A program made the position numbers and the translations under genes. A stretch of DNA of 64,000 nt from Leucosporidium creatinivorum (lineage: Eukaryota; Basidiomycota; Microbotryomycetes; Leucosporidiales; Leucosporidiaceae). Numbering within the stretch: position 1 is the first letter of the stretch; every line of letters begins with the position of its first letter. The DNA is taken from positions 1,220,928 to 1,284,927 of the forward strand of contig BCKL01000003.1 in NCBI GenBank assembly GCA_001600635.1, written 5' to 3'. The notes under the pieces were generated by a model. That model ran no database searches and was not told where the DNA came from. It saw nothing but the letters and a program-made list of their open reading frames with translations. This document shows, piece by piece, positions 34,577-45,633 of this stretch.

Positions 34577-36065
34577 GCTTGGAGGGAGGGGGGGTCGAGA
34601 AGGGAAGGGAAGAGGTTGAGCTTTGAAACTGACCTGAGTAAATCTCTACTCCTCGCGACGACAGAGGGGTGCACAGCGAACGCATCTTCTCCCCTCCTGC
34701 TTCAAAGCCGAGATCCCGCCCCACTGCCTCGCTCTCCGAGTCGCCTTGAGCTGCTCGGCTCGGCGCTCGTCCACCCGCTCGGCCGTCCCGATTAGCGGCT
34801 CTCGCTGCTGCTGGTCTTGTCAATCGTATTAGGAAAGATTTCACTGCAAAGCTCTCTACAGTGGGGAAGCGAATGGAGCTACTCGTGCACGCGCTGTGGG
34901 AGTTTGTTAGGGGTGGAGACCCCCGGATTCGCAGCGGGGGCTCGCCGAGGAGGGTGCAGAGGCAGAGTCGGGGGGTCATGAGGACGTGAGACTATAGCTA
35001 GTGATGTTGGAAAGCTATGGACTTGAGGTGGTCCCGGGGAGGAGAGAAACTGAGCGGAGAGCTTGGACGGAGTGGGAGACCAGGAGGAGAGGCGGGTCGG
35101 CAATGTAGCAGAGCTTCGAGTGCAAGGGGTCGTGGGGTTGGAGGCCGGTGGGCTGATAAATCAAGTCACTGTCAGCTAGTCTCTCTTCACGGTGATGCAT
35201 GGCCGTGTTTACGACTCACGACAATTGCAAGACCTCGCGCTCATCTCGAGGAGCAAGGGAAGCAGCTCTTCCATCCTCTCTACCAGTCGGAGGAAGCGGT
35301 CCATGATAGCAGCGAGCTCCTTGATCTCCGCCTTGAGCTCCACCCAGCACCTCTCGTGTCTGCTCAGCAGCTCCTCACCCCGGGCCGTCCCCTGCCCGGC
35401 CCGCCGAGCTAGCTAGGATCTTTGCTGGCGTGGCTACGGTGTCGGAGAGGACTCGGTAGTCTTTGACTGGTCCGTTGCAGCAGATTCCAGAGTGCCGGAT
35501 GATGAGCGAGCCCTCGGAGGTGCCAAGGGTGTCGTGGAAGGGAGCGGCGTCGTCCATCCTTGAGCTCCACGCTCGGCGATCAGGGAGAAAAGCGGGGTGG
35601 GCTGTAGATGGTCTGTGAAGGAAGTATGAGGATTGATACGAAAGGCAGTCAGCTACAAGACCCGGTAGCAGCGCTGCTGGGGACGCGAAGCACAGAGCGA
35701 GCTCTCGAAGCTCGGAGGCGACCAGCCTCGCGAGGCGCCCGCGTGTACGAGGCTGCCCGGGAGCTGGGTGTTGACGAGCCGCATGGTAGAGGGTCGACTA
35801 ACTCTCCTTTCAGATCCGAGTCTTTCCCGCTCGTTGGGAAGAAGGAGCCAGGGAGAAGGAGAAGAGCAAGCCTCGCAAGCGCTGGAGCCCTTGCAGCGGT
35901 CTGACGCACCCGGGAAGCAGGACCTCGCGCGCGCTCTCTCCTGTCCGCGCACTATCCTCCTCCCGTACGAAATACAAGAAACCGAGAATCATTGCGCTCC
36001 TCCCCCCTTCCCTCCCCTCCCTATGCTCCTCCTCCTCTCGCTCTCTCCTTCTACACTAAGCCAGC
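34577..36065. other. Mostly gene-free stretch
   Basis: About 1.5 kb between ORC2 and the 3' end of RPB8. The only plausible coding is the doubtful minus-strand coiled-coil gene at 35015-35557. The rest, including Arg/Ser-rich open frames on both strands at 35600-35950, matches nothing I know. Confidence 0.4.
35015..35557 (-). CDS. Doubtful small coiled-coil protein, possibly frameshifted
   Basis: A minus-strand ATG at 35557 opens a 60-residue frame (HDTLGTSEGSLIIRHSGICC, ending GDGPG). In the next frame, overlapping its end, lies a strongly helical segment: EELLSRHERCWVELKAEIKE, followed by MDRFLRLVERMEELLPLLL, which ends at a good donor GTGAGT at about 35207. An intron with CTGAC and an acceptor TTTATCAG leads to a further short exon ending at 35015. 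The helical heptads look like a genuine protein, perhaps a subunit of a small coiled-coil complex, but I do not recognise it. No splice pair of reasonable size joins the first frame to the helical one. Either the first exon lies elsewhere, or a one-base frameshift or assembly error is present. Confidence 0.35.
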
Positions 36066-37174
36066 CTACCGCCTCAACAGCAAGTAAACGTACTCCCCAA
36101 CAGTCACGCCATCGACATGCCTATAGCTCCCACTAAGGGCCATGAGCAGCCCGCCGAAGGAGGCATAGGCGGTCACGCGCTCGGCCGTGTCTTCGTCGAA
36201 TTTGTAGACCTGTGGCGTGGACAGGGTGGCGAGCATGATGGCGAGGGGAGAAGAGGAGGATAGGGAAAAGGAGGTGAGGTGTGGGTGCATGAGGACGAGG
36301 AGTGGGTGATGGCGAGGGAGGAGCCGAAGGAGGGGAGAAGGACGGCGGAGGGGGCAAGTCGAAGAAAGAGGGGGCACGGCCGGTGTGAGAAGGGAGATGT
36401 CGGTCGGCGGAGCATTGGCGGACGGAGGGCGAGCGAAGTAGGCCAGAAGGAAGGAGGGAGTGGACGAGCGAGCAGTCAGCGCCGAGATTCCCTCCTCCTG
36501 CCTCCTCAAGCACAATCACTCACCTTGCCATACATGACATACTCCCACTCATCGGCCATACTCCCCTCAATTCCCGCCCTCCATCCTCCCTCTCCCTCCT
36601 TCTCTCCCTCTGGTAGCAGACTGGAAGCGAGCGCGAAAGAGAAGGTCGTTCCCGGAGTGATGGGGAGAAGGTCGGTGTTGATCTGTGGTGTAGCACAGGT
36701 ATTGCGAGGGATTGCAGGTGATGGGATCTAGGTCAGCAGGAGGTGGCCGGCGTCAGGCGGGGGAGAGAGAGCTCACGTCGAGAGTCATGTCCATGTCGTG
36801 GTTTGCTGACTTGGCGGTGATGCGCGAGACTGTGGGTGAACGGGAAGCGTTAGCTACTGTTGAGATGCAGCTGTACAGCCCGAAAGATCTGACCTCGGTC
36901 GAACTTCTTGCCATCTGCGCGAACGAGCGAGGAGGGAGAGAAACAACATGAGCTCGAGCTGTAAGACAGCAGCTAGGGAGCTGTAGGCAGCGAGCACCTA
37001 CCGCGATCCACATCTTTTGTGGTGAAGAGATCAGAGAAGAGGACCGAGGACGAGGCGGAGGTGGCAGCCCTGCAGCAGCGAAAGCGAGCAGGGGGAGAGA
37101 AACGAGAGGGTGAGCCGAGCTGTAAGATGGGTCGAGCCAAAGCAGGGGCCGCTAGCCGATAGGATGACCTACAT
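36066..37174 (-). CDS. RPB8: RPB8 (RPABC3), shared subunit of RNA polymerases I, II and III
   Basis: Rpb8 is a small OB-fold-like subunit common to all three nuclear RNA polymerases. Coding exons, read downward: AT of the start codon at 37174-37173, then 37069-37002, 36914-36894 (21 bases), 36829-36777, 36682-36524 and 36209-36066. They sum to exactly 148 residues, against about 150 in animals. Recognisable blocks are LFSDLFTTKDVDRDGKKFDR, VSRITAKSANHDMDMTLD, the WEYVMYGKVYKFDED junction and AYASFGGLLMALSG, ending VYLLLRR. The start codon appears split: exon 1 ends in AT before donor GTAGGT and exon 2 begins with G. No other ATG gives a proper N-terminus. Confidence 0.93.
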
Positions 37175-37303
37175 TTTAGTGAGGTGAAGAACGCTGAAGC
37201 GGAAACGAGCGAAAGGAGCGGAGCGAAACCCTCGAGCGAGCGAGAAACGCAGGTCGACTTCCCGCCGTATCGAGCTCGTGTTCAAGTCTACACCGCTACA
37301 GCC
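37175..37303. promoter_or_regulatory. Divergent promoter region, RPB8 and mitochondrial membrane protein
   Basis: Only 129 bases separate the RPB8 start codon on the minus strand from the ATG at 37304 on the plus strand, so the two genes must share regulatory DNA. No TATA box seen. Confidence 0.6.
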
Positions 37304-38007
37304 ATGTTCGCCTCCAGAATGAGACCAGCTGCAAGGGTACAGCAACGCTCTCTCGCCCGCTCAGCTTCCACCACCAGCTCCAGCTCTGGAGGCAGCTCGT
37401 CTGTTCCCCCTCCTCGCCCTTCCTACTTCTCGCGCCAGACGCTGTACCCTTTCCTCCTCCTCTCCACCATCACTTCCCTCGCATTGAATCTCTCTCACTC
37501 GCGCTCCCAACGTCAGCAAGAAACCGCTCAACTCTCGGCTCAGATCACCGTCCTGGAAGCCGTGGTGGCTCGGCTACAGCGGGCGAGCTGGAGTCAGTTG
37601 ACCGAGGAGGATAAGGAGACGGTGGAGAGAGAATTGGAGCTGGTGGGACTCGGGAGGGGCAAAGGCAAAGCTAAGCTTGAGCATGATGAGGTCGGCGAGA
37701 CGAGCTGGGGAGAGGTGCTGTTTGGCAAGAAGGGCAAAGCGTACGAGCCGGAGAACGATGATACAGATTGGGAGAAGGGTGAGCCGCGTCTACCTCCAAG
37801 CTGTGCTGTAGCCTCGCTGATCACTCTCCGCCCACAGTCTTCAAGGTTGCCGACGCCGCCGAGGTCACGAAGCAGACGGCTGGCCCATCCGCCGCACCAG
37901 AAGAGGTCGTATCAACGCCAACGCCATCCGCACCAGCACCAGCACCAGCACCCAGAGCCGCCCCCAAGCCTCGACCAGCTTCGGCGCAGAGTGGAATCTA
38001 CCTTTGA
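37304..38007 (+). CDS. Small predicted mitochondrial single-pass membrane protein
   Basis: Two exons (37304-37778, 37838-38007) give 214 residues. The N-terminus is rich in Arg, Ser and Ala without acidic residues (MFASRMRPAARVQQRSLARS), a typical mitochondrial presequence. One hydrophobic segment follows (YPFLLLSTITSLALNL), then a predicted coiled coil (QQETAQLSAQITVLEAVVAR), a charged region with EVLFGKKGKAYEPE, and an Ala/Pro-rich end (SAPAPAPAPRAAPKP). The design, presequence-helix-coil, is shared by many small fungal inner-membrane proteins. I do not recognise the exact family. The second exon reads differently if the intron is retained, so the C-terminal 56 residues depend on this splice. 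Confidence 0.75.
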
Positions 38008-38338
38008 AGGGCTCAGCCTTCATCCCCATCACTTCTCGCGTTTCGGCGAGCCTCATTATCTTCCGATGAGCTGGACAGTACAGCTGCACACTCCGGAGTG
38101 TCCTGACAAGGCGCGCAGGATCTCTCGGCGCCGAGCACCGAGGCTCCTCTTTCGGCGATGAAGTCGAGAGCGGTGCAGAAACGACTTTCAGCCTCTACTC
38201 ATTCATTCAACTCATTCTGCACGGCCTTGCAGCGCCATCTTCAGTCCATTGCGGGGTCTTACCACCTCGCTGGTCGTCTCGCTAAACGGGCTTTCGCTCC
38301 CCCCCCTCCGCTCGTTCGCTGCTTCTGCTCCTGCTTCA
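38008..38338. promoter_or_regulatory. Upstream region of the GT1 glycosyltransferase gene
   Basis: About 330 bases between two plus-strand genes. The glycosyltransferase frame stays open upstream of its ATG to about 38249 but without an ATG, so I treat this as non-coding leader and promoter. Confidence 0.4.
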
Positions 38339-41300
38339 ATGTCCTCCCGAGATCATAGTCCTACTGCAGGCCCCTCGCGACTACCCGCCTCGACGCCTGC
38401 TCACATGCAACCCCAAGATCAAGAGCCGCACGAAGAGGCGTCCGATGCGCCTCCGCCGTACTCGGTGGACTACTCGACCTTTCGCTCTTCAGGTGAGTCC
38501 GAGCTCTAATCTACTCTGTTTCACTGCTGAGCCTCGACCTACAGGCTCGGCACTAGCCACCACCGCCTCCGTTTCGCCCGAGGACGGTCGCATCCACCTC
38601 TCGCTGCTCAAGAAGTTCTCCCTACCCAAGCTACCGGAGAGGACGACCTCACTTCCCGAGTATGGCGTCGACCCTGATGGCACGGTCCCGCCGCTCAATA
38701 TCGTCATCTTCGTCGTCGGCTCGCGAGGTGAGTCGCTTCGGAGGGCCTGAAGCTCTTTCGGAGGTTGACCTCCGTTCGATCTCTTGAGCAAAGCTAACAA
38801 GATCTCCTACCGAACAGGCGACGTCCAGCCCTTCATCCCCCTCGCCCACGGCCTGCAGAAGAAGGGTCACCGAGTTCGGCTCGGCACTCACGCTACGTTC
38901 GAGAAGTTCGTGCTGGAGCAGGGCATCGAGTTCTTCAACATCGGTGGAGATCCAACAGAGCTCATGTCGTACATGGTGAGTCACTGTGTCGTAGTCTGAA
39001 GTCGGCACGCTCGCTGATGGGCTCGGCGATGGCAGGTCAAGAACCCTGGCCTTTTGCCTGGCTTTGACTCGCTGAGGAAGGGCGACATCCCCAAAAAGCG
39101 GAAGATGATGCGCGAGGTGAGCTAATCCAATCGGATCATACGCTCTCGCTAATCTCGGCTCTGCAGATTCTCAACGGCTGTTGGAAGGCTTGCTACGAGC
39201 CCGACGCCATCTCGGGAAAGCCTTTCGCAGCAGATGCCATCATCGCCAACCCACCGAGCTTTGCTCACATCCACTGCGCAGAGGCATTGAGTGAGTTTCG
39301 AGTCCTGCTTCGCAGCTCCGTGGAGTTGCTGACTGTCGCCCTGCTCTCCTCGTAGGCATCCCACTTCACATCGTCTTCAGTTTGTAGCTACCCCTCCTTC
39401 ACTGCAGCTCAATCACTGACCTTCCCACTCCACAGCCATGCCGTGGATCTCAACTCAGGCCTTCCCTCACCCCCTCGTCAACATCTCTTCCACCAACGCC
39501 GAACCCGGCATCTCCAACTTCCTCTCCTACTCGCTCGTTGACCTCCTCACCTGGCAAGGACTAGGAGACATCATCAACTCCTTCCGCACCTCCACGCTCG
39601 GCCTTCGAGCCCTCGGCGTTCGCTCGGGCGCGCTCATACTGGAGAGGCTGAGGATCCCTACGGCCTTCTGTTGGAGCTCGGCGTTGATCCCCAAGCCGGC
39701 GGATTGGGGCAAGGAGGTGGATGTGACAGGGTTCACTTTCCTCGAGTCAGGTCCGAGCTTCGAGCCGCCGAAGGATCTGGTTGAGTTTCTGGAGGCGGGA
39801 GAGGCGCCCGTTTACATTGGGTGAGTTGCGAGGTCGTCGCGTGTTGCACGGCGGGCTCTGAGGAGCAGAGGGAGCTGACCTATTCCTCTGCCTTTCCCCC
39901 TTTCCACCTCCTGCTCACTTCTGCGCCTCCTCCGCGCTCGTCTCCTTCGCACTCCCATTTCCACTTCCCTTCGCATCGTTCCTTGCTCACAGATTCGGCT
40001 CCGTCCCCGTCACCGACCCGGTCGCCATGACCAAGATCCTCTTCTCGGCCGTCGCCGCCTCGGGCGTTCGCGCTCTCATCTCCATCGGCTGGGGCAAGCT
40101 CGGCGAGGGTGTCGAGGTCCCAGCAGGCGTCTTCCTCGTCGGGAACGTTCCTCATGATTGGCTCTTCAAGCGAATAAAAGCTGTTGTGCATCATGGAGGA
40201 GCAGGGACGACCGCTATCGCCGTGAAGGAGGGCAAGCCGAGTTTGGTTGGTGAGTTTGAGGTTTCGCAGTGAGAGAGGTAGAGTGAGCGTACATCGAGCT
40301 CAGGCTGACCGTTCTCCACCCTCATACAGTGCCCTTCTTCGGCGACCAGCCATTCTGGGGCGAGATGGTGTTCAAGGCCGGCGCTGGACCACAGCCGTAA
40401 GCGTAGCTCAACTCATTCTCGGCCCGCCTTGACGCTCTCAAACTCACCTCAAGCTCATCCACAGAATCCCCCACAAGCAGCTCACCATCGAGAACCTCAC
40501 GGCGGCTCTCGAGCGACTCGTTCAACCCGAGACCCTCAGAGCAGCTCAACATCTCGGCGAAACGATTCGCGAGGAGGATGGCGTTCGAAATGGGGTCGAG
40601 TCGTTCGAGAAGCATCTTCCTCTCCTCAACATGCGGTGGGCTGACTCCTCGACTTCCTCGCTGCTCTCGCTAATCTCGTCTAACTTAATCAGCTGCGACC
40701 TCGATTCGGCGCGAGCTGCCTCGTGGTGGTGCCCGTCGCAATACCTTCGTCTCTCGCCCTTCGCAGCTCAAGTACTCGCAGATGCGCACAAGCTTGACGT
40801 CGACGAGCTTCGTCCTCATCGTGAGCTTTCTCTCGCTTCCTCAGCATCGCCGAGCTGACGTCCGGTCTCCTCAACAGGCGTCAAGAGCTACCAAACTCGT
40901 GCCGAGTACACCGACCCTCTCAGCGGAACCGCATTCGTCTGCCTGCGCATCATCATGGACTACACCTCTTCGTACGGCGAGATGCTCGTCAACCCCGTCA
41001 AAGGGATCCAGCAGAACGTGACCGCCATTCCGCTCGGGATGGCCAATATCGTCGGCAGCATTTCCGAGGGTACTCGGAATCTACCCAAGAGCTACGGAAG
41101 TACCGTGAGGAGGACCGGCGAGATCACGGGATGGAAATCTGGGCTGAAGTCGGCTGGGCGAGGTTTCTACTTTGGCGTTCAAGATGGCTTGACCGGTCTC
41201 GTTACGGAGCCTATCAGAGGAGGAAGGGAAGAGGTGAGCTTTTCCGTTTCTCCCTACGCCTCACAGCTCGCTGATACAGCTCCGTGCAATCTCGCAGGGC

Positions 41301-41819
41301 AGTCTCGGCGCTCTCAAAGGCATCGGTCGCGGCGTCGGCAATTTGATTCTCAAGCCTGCTGCTGGAAGTGAGTGATCTCTTCCGATGCTCTAGCTTTCAG
41401 ACGCTGACTCCCGTCCCCCTCTCAAAGGTCTCGGACTCGTCGAGCACTCGGCGGTCGGCGCATGGACTTCGATCTCGAAGCGTTTCGGACCTCAAGTTGA
41501 GCGGCTCAGCAAGCAGGCTTCCAGCCGCGAGTGGCAAGGTATCACCGCCGTCGAGTCATCCTCGGTGGAGGAACGGCAAGCGATTCTCGACCGCTGGGAG
41601 GTGCTCGTCTCGCAGAGGAAGGAGCGCAAGGCGCAAATGAAGCGAGATGTATCGAGATGGTATCGCGGGATGGAGCAGGCGGGCATGGGGGAGTTGAAGG
41701 ACAACATCATCGGCGATCTGAGGAAGGGAGGCTTCAATGAAGTGGAAGAGGCGAGCACCGAGGTTTCGACTTCGCAGGCCGAGGGCTTGGTTGAGGAGGC
41801 GCAGAAGCGGAGGGCATGA
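38339..41819 (+). CDS. GT1 glycosyltransferase (sterol-glucosyltransferase-like) with VPS13-like C-terminus
   Basis: The enzyme should transfer a sugar from a UDP donor to a lipid acceptor, probably a sterol. About ten introns; product roughly 900 residues. The N-terminal Rossmann domain opens with [20 protein letters not shown] and [16 protein letters not shown], as in sterol 3-beta-glucosyltransferases. The donor-binding domain has PVYIGFGSVPV, the signature [11 protein letters not shown] (about 40186) and [13 protein letters not shown]. Unlike yeast Atg26 there is no visible PH or GRAM domain in front. The C-terminal 300 residues carry repeated Gly/Pro-spaced amphipathic segments ([13 protein letters not shown], then [18 protein letters not shown]) that resemble the lipid-droplet-binding end of VPS13, followed by a helical basic tail. 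Start 38339 is the first ATG of the frame. Acceptor identity is inferred. Confidence 0.87.
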
Positions 41820-42038
41820 GGTTCTGTAGTCACTTCTGTATCTCTTTATATGGTCCGCTGCTGGCCACGAGAGCGAGGCGAGCTCGTGCTCGGAAGCCCC
41901 TCCGCTACTCTGCAGACCGCTCGCTTCTCCCGAGTCTTCTCGAGCGGTTCGGAGACGAGGCCTCGGCGCCGACCTGATCGCCTCAAGCTCAACTTAAAAG
42001 TCGACTTCAATACGTCCATCAGAGCCCAATAGACACTA

Positions 42039-43352
42039 CTACCTGAGCCCAGCCAGCATCCGCCACCCTCGAGCAGCACACGCCTTCCTAGCCTCACCTA
42101 CAACTCCGTGCCCAAACTCATCCTGGTCGGCGATGTACTGTGTCGCCAGCATCACCTCCTCTTCCGTATGTTCCTCGAACTTGACATCGTACGTCTTCCA
42201 CAGCTCCTCGTTCATCTCGTCCAGGAGTTGAGGGAGATTGGCACAGTCCTGTTCGCCGAGCGTACTGGGAGCGTCGAGACGAATGAGGTTGGGACAGGCG
42301 GATGGGTCGGCGATGAAGTCGAGGATGTAGGAGGGAGAGAGGAGGAAGTTGCGGAGGTCGAGGAGGCGGAGGGAGGTGGGAAGGGAGTGCAGTAGTCGCA
42401 GAGCGCCGAGCTCGTCGCAGAAGGCTAGCTCGGCCGGCGTCGGTCTGGTCCGGAGTCGGTAGACTGAGTGAAGGTGGAGAGAGGTGAGGGATAGAGGCAG
42501 AGATGAAAGAGTCGACAAGATGTCGGCGAGGGTGCCGCCCATGGAGTGGTGGCACTCGAGGTGCAGGGACTCGAGGTTTGCGAATGGCGAGAGGTCGAAG
42601 GGCACGCCGGAGGAAAGGATATGCAGAGACCGGAGGCTGGAGTGCGAGGTGCGGAGGATGGTGTCGAAATCCCGGGCATCGGCCGAGCGATTGGTGAAAG
42701 AGCGAAGTCGAAAGCGAGGAGGACGAGTGGAGAAGAGGGCGTTGCCGAAGTAGCGGGACCCGTGGTTCACGAGATGTAGCTCCTCAAGGTCGAGCTGGAA
42801 GATGCTCGACATTAATGTACCGTCGGGTGCTGCCCGCACGCTGTTTGTGTGCAGGATGCGGATGTTGCTTCCCAACGAGAGCGCCGCTGCAAGAGCGTCA
42901 ATCCCGGATCCTCCCTCCGAGAAGTGGGAGAGCTCCACCTCCGATATGCTGGGAGACGCCACCAGTACCTCCTTCGCCAGTTCCGCGCCTTCCTCTCCCA
43001 CTGTGCTCCCATAGCCCCCGCCAGCGAGGAGGAGAACTTTCACGAAGCGGGCCAGTTCTGGAGACGTGCGAAGAGTGGCGGCGAGGAGGAGCGTTTCTCG
43101 ATACGCATCACTGTCTCGGGTCTGCTCCTCATCTTCGGACGACCTTGTGTCCACTGGCTGTCGGGGCCGCGGTCGTTCGGAGAGAGAGAGCTTGACGACT
43201 CGGTAGAGCTGGCGTTGAGCGAAGGGGAGGAAGGATTTGGAGACGAGGCAGAGGTTGGCCATTGTTCCTAGGTCGCGTTTGTGGAGCGTCTCGGCTTCCG
43301 CGACCTTGGTGAAGATGTCGGCGATGAGCTCGGCGGGGAGGGAGGGGACCAT
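42039..43352 (-). CDS. F-box protein with leucine-rich-repeat-like body
   Basis: A single-exon frame of 437 residues. The N-terminus, SLPAELIADIFTKVAEAE followed by LCLVSKSFLPFAQRQLYR, is a clear F-box, which docks Skp1 in SCF ubiquitin ligases. The body has leucine-rich-repeat rhythm (SISEVELSHFSE, LEELHLVNHGSRYF, LRSLHILSSGV, NLESLHLECHHS, LTSLHLHSVYRL, SLRLLDLRNFLL) that would form the substrate-binding surface. Such F-box/LRR proteins are numerous and fast-evolving in basidiomycetes, so no specific substrate can be named. The start at 43352 sits right at the F-box; the frame remains open to an ATG at 43448, adding 32 residues, but a possible acceptor CCCCCACAG lies between the two, so I prefer the inner start. 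Confidence 0.82.
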   Translation of the reverse strand: MVPSLPAELIADIFTKVAEAETLHKRDLGTMANLCLVSKSFLPFAQRQLYRVVKLSLSERPRPRQPVDTRSSEDEEQTRDSDAYRETLLLAATLRTSPELARFVKVLLLAGGGYGSTVGEEGAELAKEVLVASPSISEVELSHFSEGGSGIDALAAALSLGSNIRILHTNSVRAAPDGTLMSSIFQLDLEELHLVNHGSRYFGNALFSTRPPRFRLRSFTNRSADARDFDTILRTSHSSLRSLHILSSGVPFDLSPFANLESLHLECHHSMGGTLADILSTLSSLPLSLTSLHLHSVYRLRTRPTPAELAFCDELGALRLLHSLPTSLRLLDLRNFLLSPSYILDFIADPSACPNLIRLDAPSTLGEQDCANLPQLLDEMNEELWKTYDVKFEEHTEEEVMLATQYIADQDEFGHGVVGEARKACAARGWRMLAGLR

Positions 43353-43969
43353 TTTTAGAGCGGGAGAGTGTGCAGAGGGGGGCGGTAGCTGTGGGGGAGT
43401 AGAGCAGTCAGCTTTCTTGTCTTTCGAGCGAACGTCTGACGGCAGCACACCGAGACGAGAGCGGTAGCGGGTTGCGGGCCAGGCGAAGAGCTACAAAGGA
43501 GGATCAACTGCCGCCGAGAGGTCTGCGAGAAGCCCGGGTAGATCAGTGAGATGTTCAAGGTAGTTTCCTCAGAGCAACGAGCTCACCTTGCAGCTGCTTT
43601 AGACCAGGGAACAGCAGCAAACGGCGAGTTGGGCGAGCGACGAGCCAGCGAGCTGTTGGAAGAGCGAGCGAAGGGTCGGGCGGCTGGCTGAGTAGTGTAT
43701 CCGAGTAGTCGATCCTCCAATCGTGCTGTGCTGCCTGGAACGTGATGGCGAGTTTCTAGACGATGCGGCAGGACGACAAGAAGTGAATCCACAGCTCGCT
43801 TCTCATCCTCCTACATTTTGCTCGCATCCCACTTCGCCCGACTCGAATCGACTACAACCCTGAATCCGACCTCCCCGAGCCCTCAAAGCACACCCTACCA
43901 ACCTACAGCGCCCTTCAACGGGCTCCCGTCCGTCTCATCTCTCGCGGCCACCGCTTCAGCAGCCCCAGG
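43353..43969. promoter_or_regulatory. Divergent intergenic region, F-box gene and NTF2-like gene
   Basis: About 620 bases between divergent genes. From about 43797, after an acceptor-like AATCCACAG, the plus strand is open in frame with the downstream gene and reads like protein (DYNPESDLPEPSKHTLPTYS). It may be an extra 5' exon, but I see no ATG or donor upstream that fits. Confidence 0.4.
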
Positions 43970-45401
43970 ATGCCTTTCGACGGCGGGTCAATGACCCCTT
44001 CACCTCGTTCAAGAAGAGCAAATCGCCCTTTACCCTTCATTACGATGCCCCCTCCTACTTCCTTCTCCCAACTCTCCCTCGCCGACTCGAGCTGCCATTC
44101 AAGACCGCCTTCCCCGGGCCACTGGGCGAAAGCCATCAATCAGGTCCAGAGCGTGCTGTACGGAGGTAAAGGGACCAAGGACGACATCTCCTTCACCGTC
44201 AGCGAGCTGTACGACGTTAATGCGAGTGAGTACTCTCGGAGTTCGCCGTGTCAGAGACGCATCGAGCTGATCGGTTCGGTCTTGCAGCTTTCGAGAACCC
44301 GCTCACGTTGGCCAAGGGAAGCAAGGCCATTAGCGAGATGTTTGCGCTACTGAGCTTGGTGCCAGGCTCGATGCACTCCGAGTCAGGGGAGATAGCAGAA
44401 GCGAGCGGCTATAGTGAGTGGCTCGTTCGCCGCCGCCGACCTGCCTCCTCGTAGAACAAGAGCTAACCTGCTGATGAACAGACTCGCTTCACACGGCTTT
44501 CCTGCAACACACCCTCCACATCGCCCTCCTCCCCTTCCTCGACCCTGAGTACGAACCCTCGCCCGAGATGGATTCGGAGCATTCGCCGACGCAACGACCG
44601 CCAAACGCCCTGCGCCGAGCCGTCTCCTTCTTCTCCCTCCCATCGACTCCATACTCTCAGCGCTCTCCACAAGGAGGCTTCGTCGACCCCAACGCCCCTC
44701 CCGCCCTCTACTCCCGTACTCACCCTTCCTCCTCGGCGCACTGGCCCATCTCCAACCTCATCTCGTCGCTCATGCCCCGCAACCTCGCCCTCTCGCTCAC
44801 GACCGTACATCTCAAGCTCACCACTCGCCTCGTCTTCAACGAGCACGGCAAAATCATCCTGCACGAGGACACCTGGGGCGTCAAGGAGGTCATCGAGGGA
44901 GTCTTCCCCATCGCCAGTCACCTCTACTCCATCAACCGGCAGGGAGTCGGCCTCGTCGCTGGTCTCGCTTCCCGAGTCCTCCTCGGTAGCGGTCAGCCTA
45001 CCAGCTGGCGTAGGGATGAGGAAGCAGCATGGAAGCCGGACAAGCACGTCGAGGGGGTGCCGGGCACCGACACGCCCGTTACAGATGGGCAGGAGGAGAA
45101 CCATGGACCCAGTCACCAAGGACTACAGCGCCTGGATCGGGCGCTCGTAGACTTCGACTCGAGGAGGCAGGCGAGCGAGCCGGAGCCAGACTCGGCGCTC
45201 TATGCTCATGCGCCGGGGTCGCCTCAGAGTACGAGGAAGAGTAGCGTTTCGGGTGGACAGGGTGGGGTAGGGAGTCGGAGGTCGAGTGCGCTAGGGATCG
45301 ATTTAGGAGACTCGACGGTGGATGGAGGAAGCGAGTCGGCGCCGCTGGGGAGCAGTGTGAGCTCGGAGTTGAGCGTCGACAAGGGCGAGGAGAGCGCTTA
45401 G
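43970..45401 (+). CDS. Conserved fungal protein with SigF/NTF2-like fold
   Basis: Three exons (43970-44225, 44288-44413, 44482-45401) give 433 residues. The first half shows the pattern of an NTF2/SnoaL-like cone: DISFTVSELYDVNATFENPL, GSKAISEMFALLSLVPG, HTAFLQHTLHIALLPFL, and later LTTVHLKLTTRLVFNEHGKI with LHEDTWGVKEVIEGVFPIA. Fungal proteins with this series are annotated as SigF-like NTF2-like domain proteins of unknown function. A roughly 90-residue Ser/Pro-rich insert splits the fold. After LVAGLASRVLLG the tail is Ser/Gly/Glu-rich and disordered. No catalytic residues can be argued. The real N-terminus may lie upstream, because the frame is open back to about 43797. Confidence 0.7.
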
Positions 45402-45633
45402 CTTCCGAGCTGTAGTGCTGTAGAATAGATTAGTGACTTTATTTGCTTGTAACCTCTCGCAGCTAGTCGTTTTCCCTTTCTCCTACTCGTAGTGATGCGA
45501 AGACACCCCTCTCGAATTGACCAAGTCCGCTCGCCGCTCCAGGCTCTGCCTCGACCAAACCGCTCGCAACCTCTTCGCTTCGAATCAACCGCCCTCTTCG
45601 CTCTCATATAACTCTACATCTCACTACTAGCAC

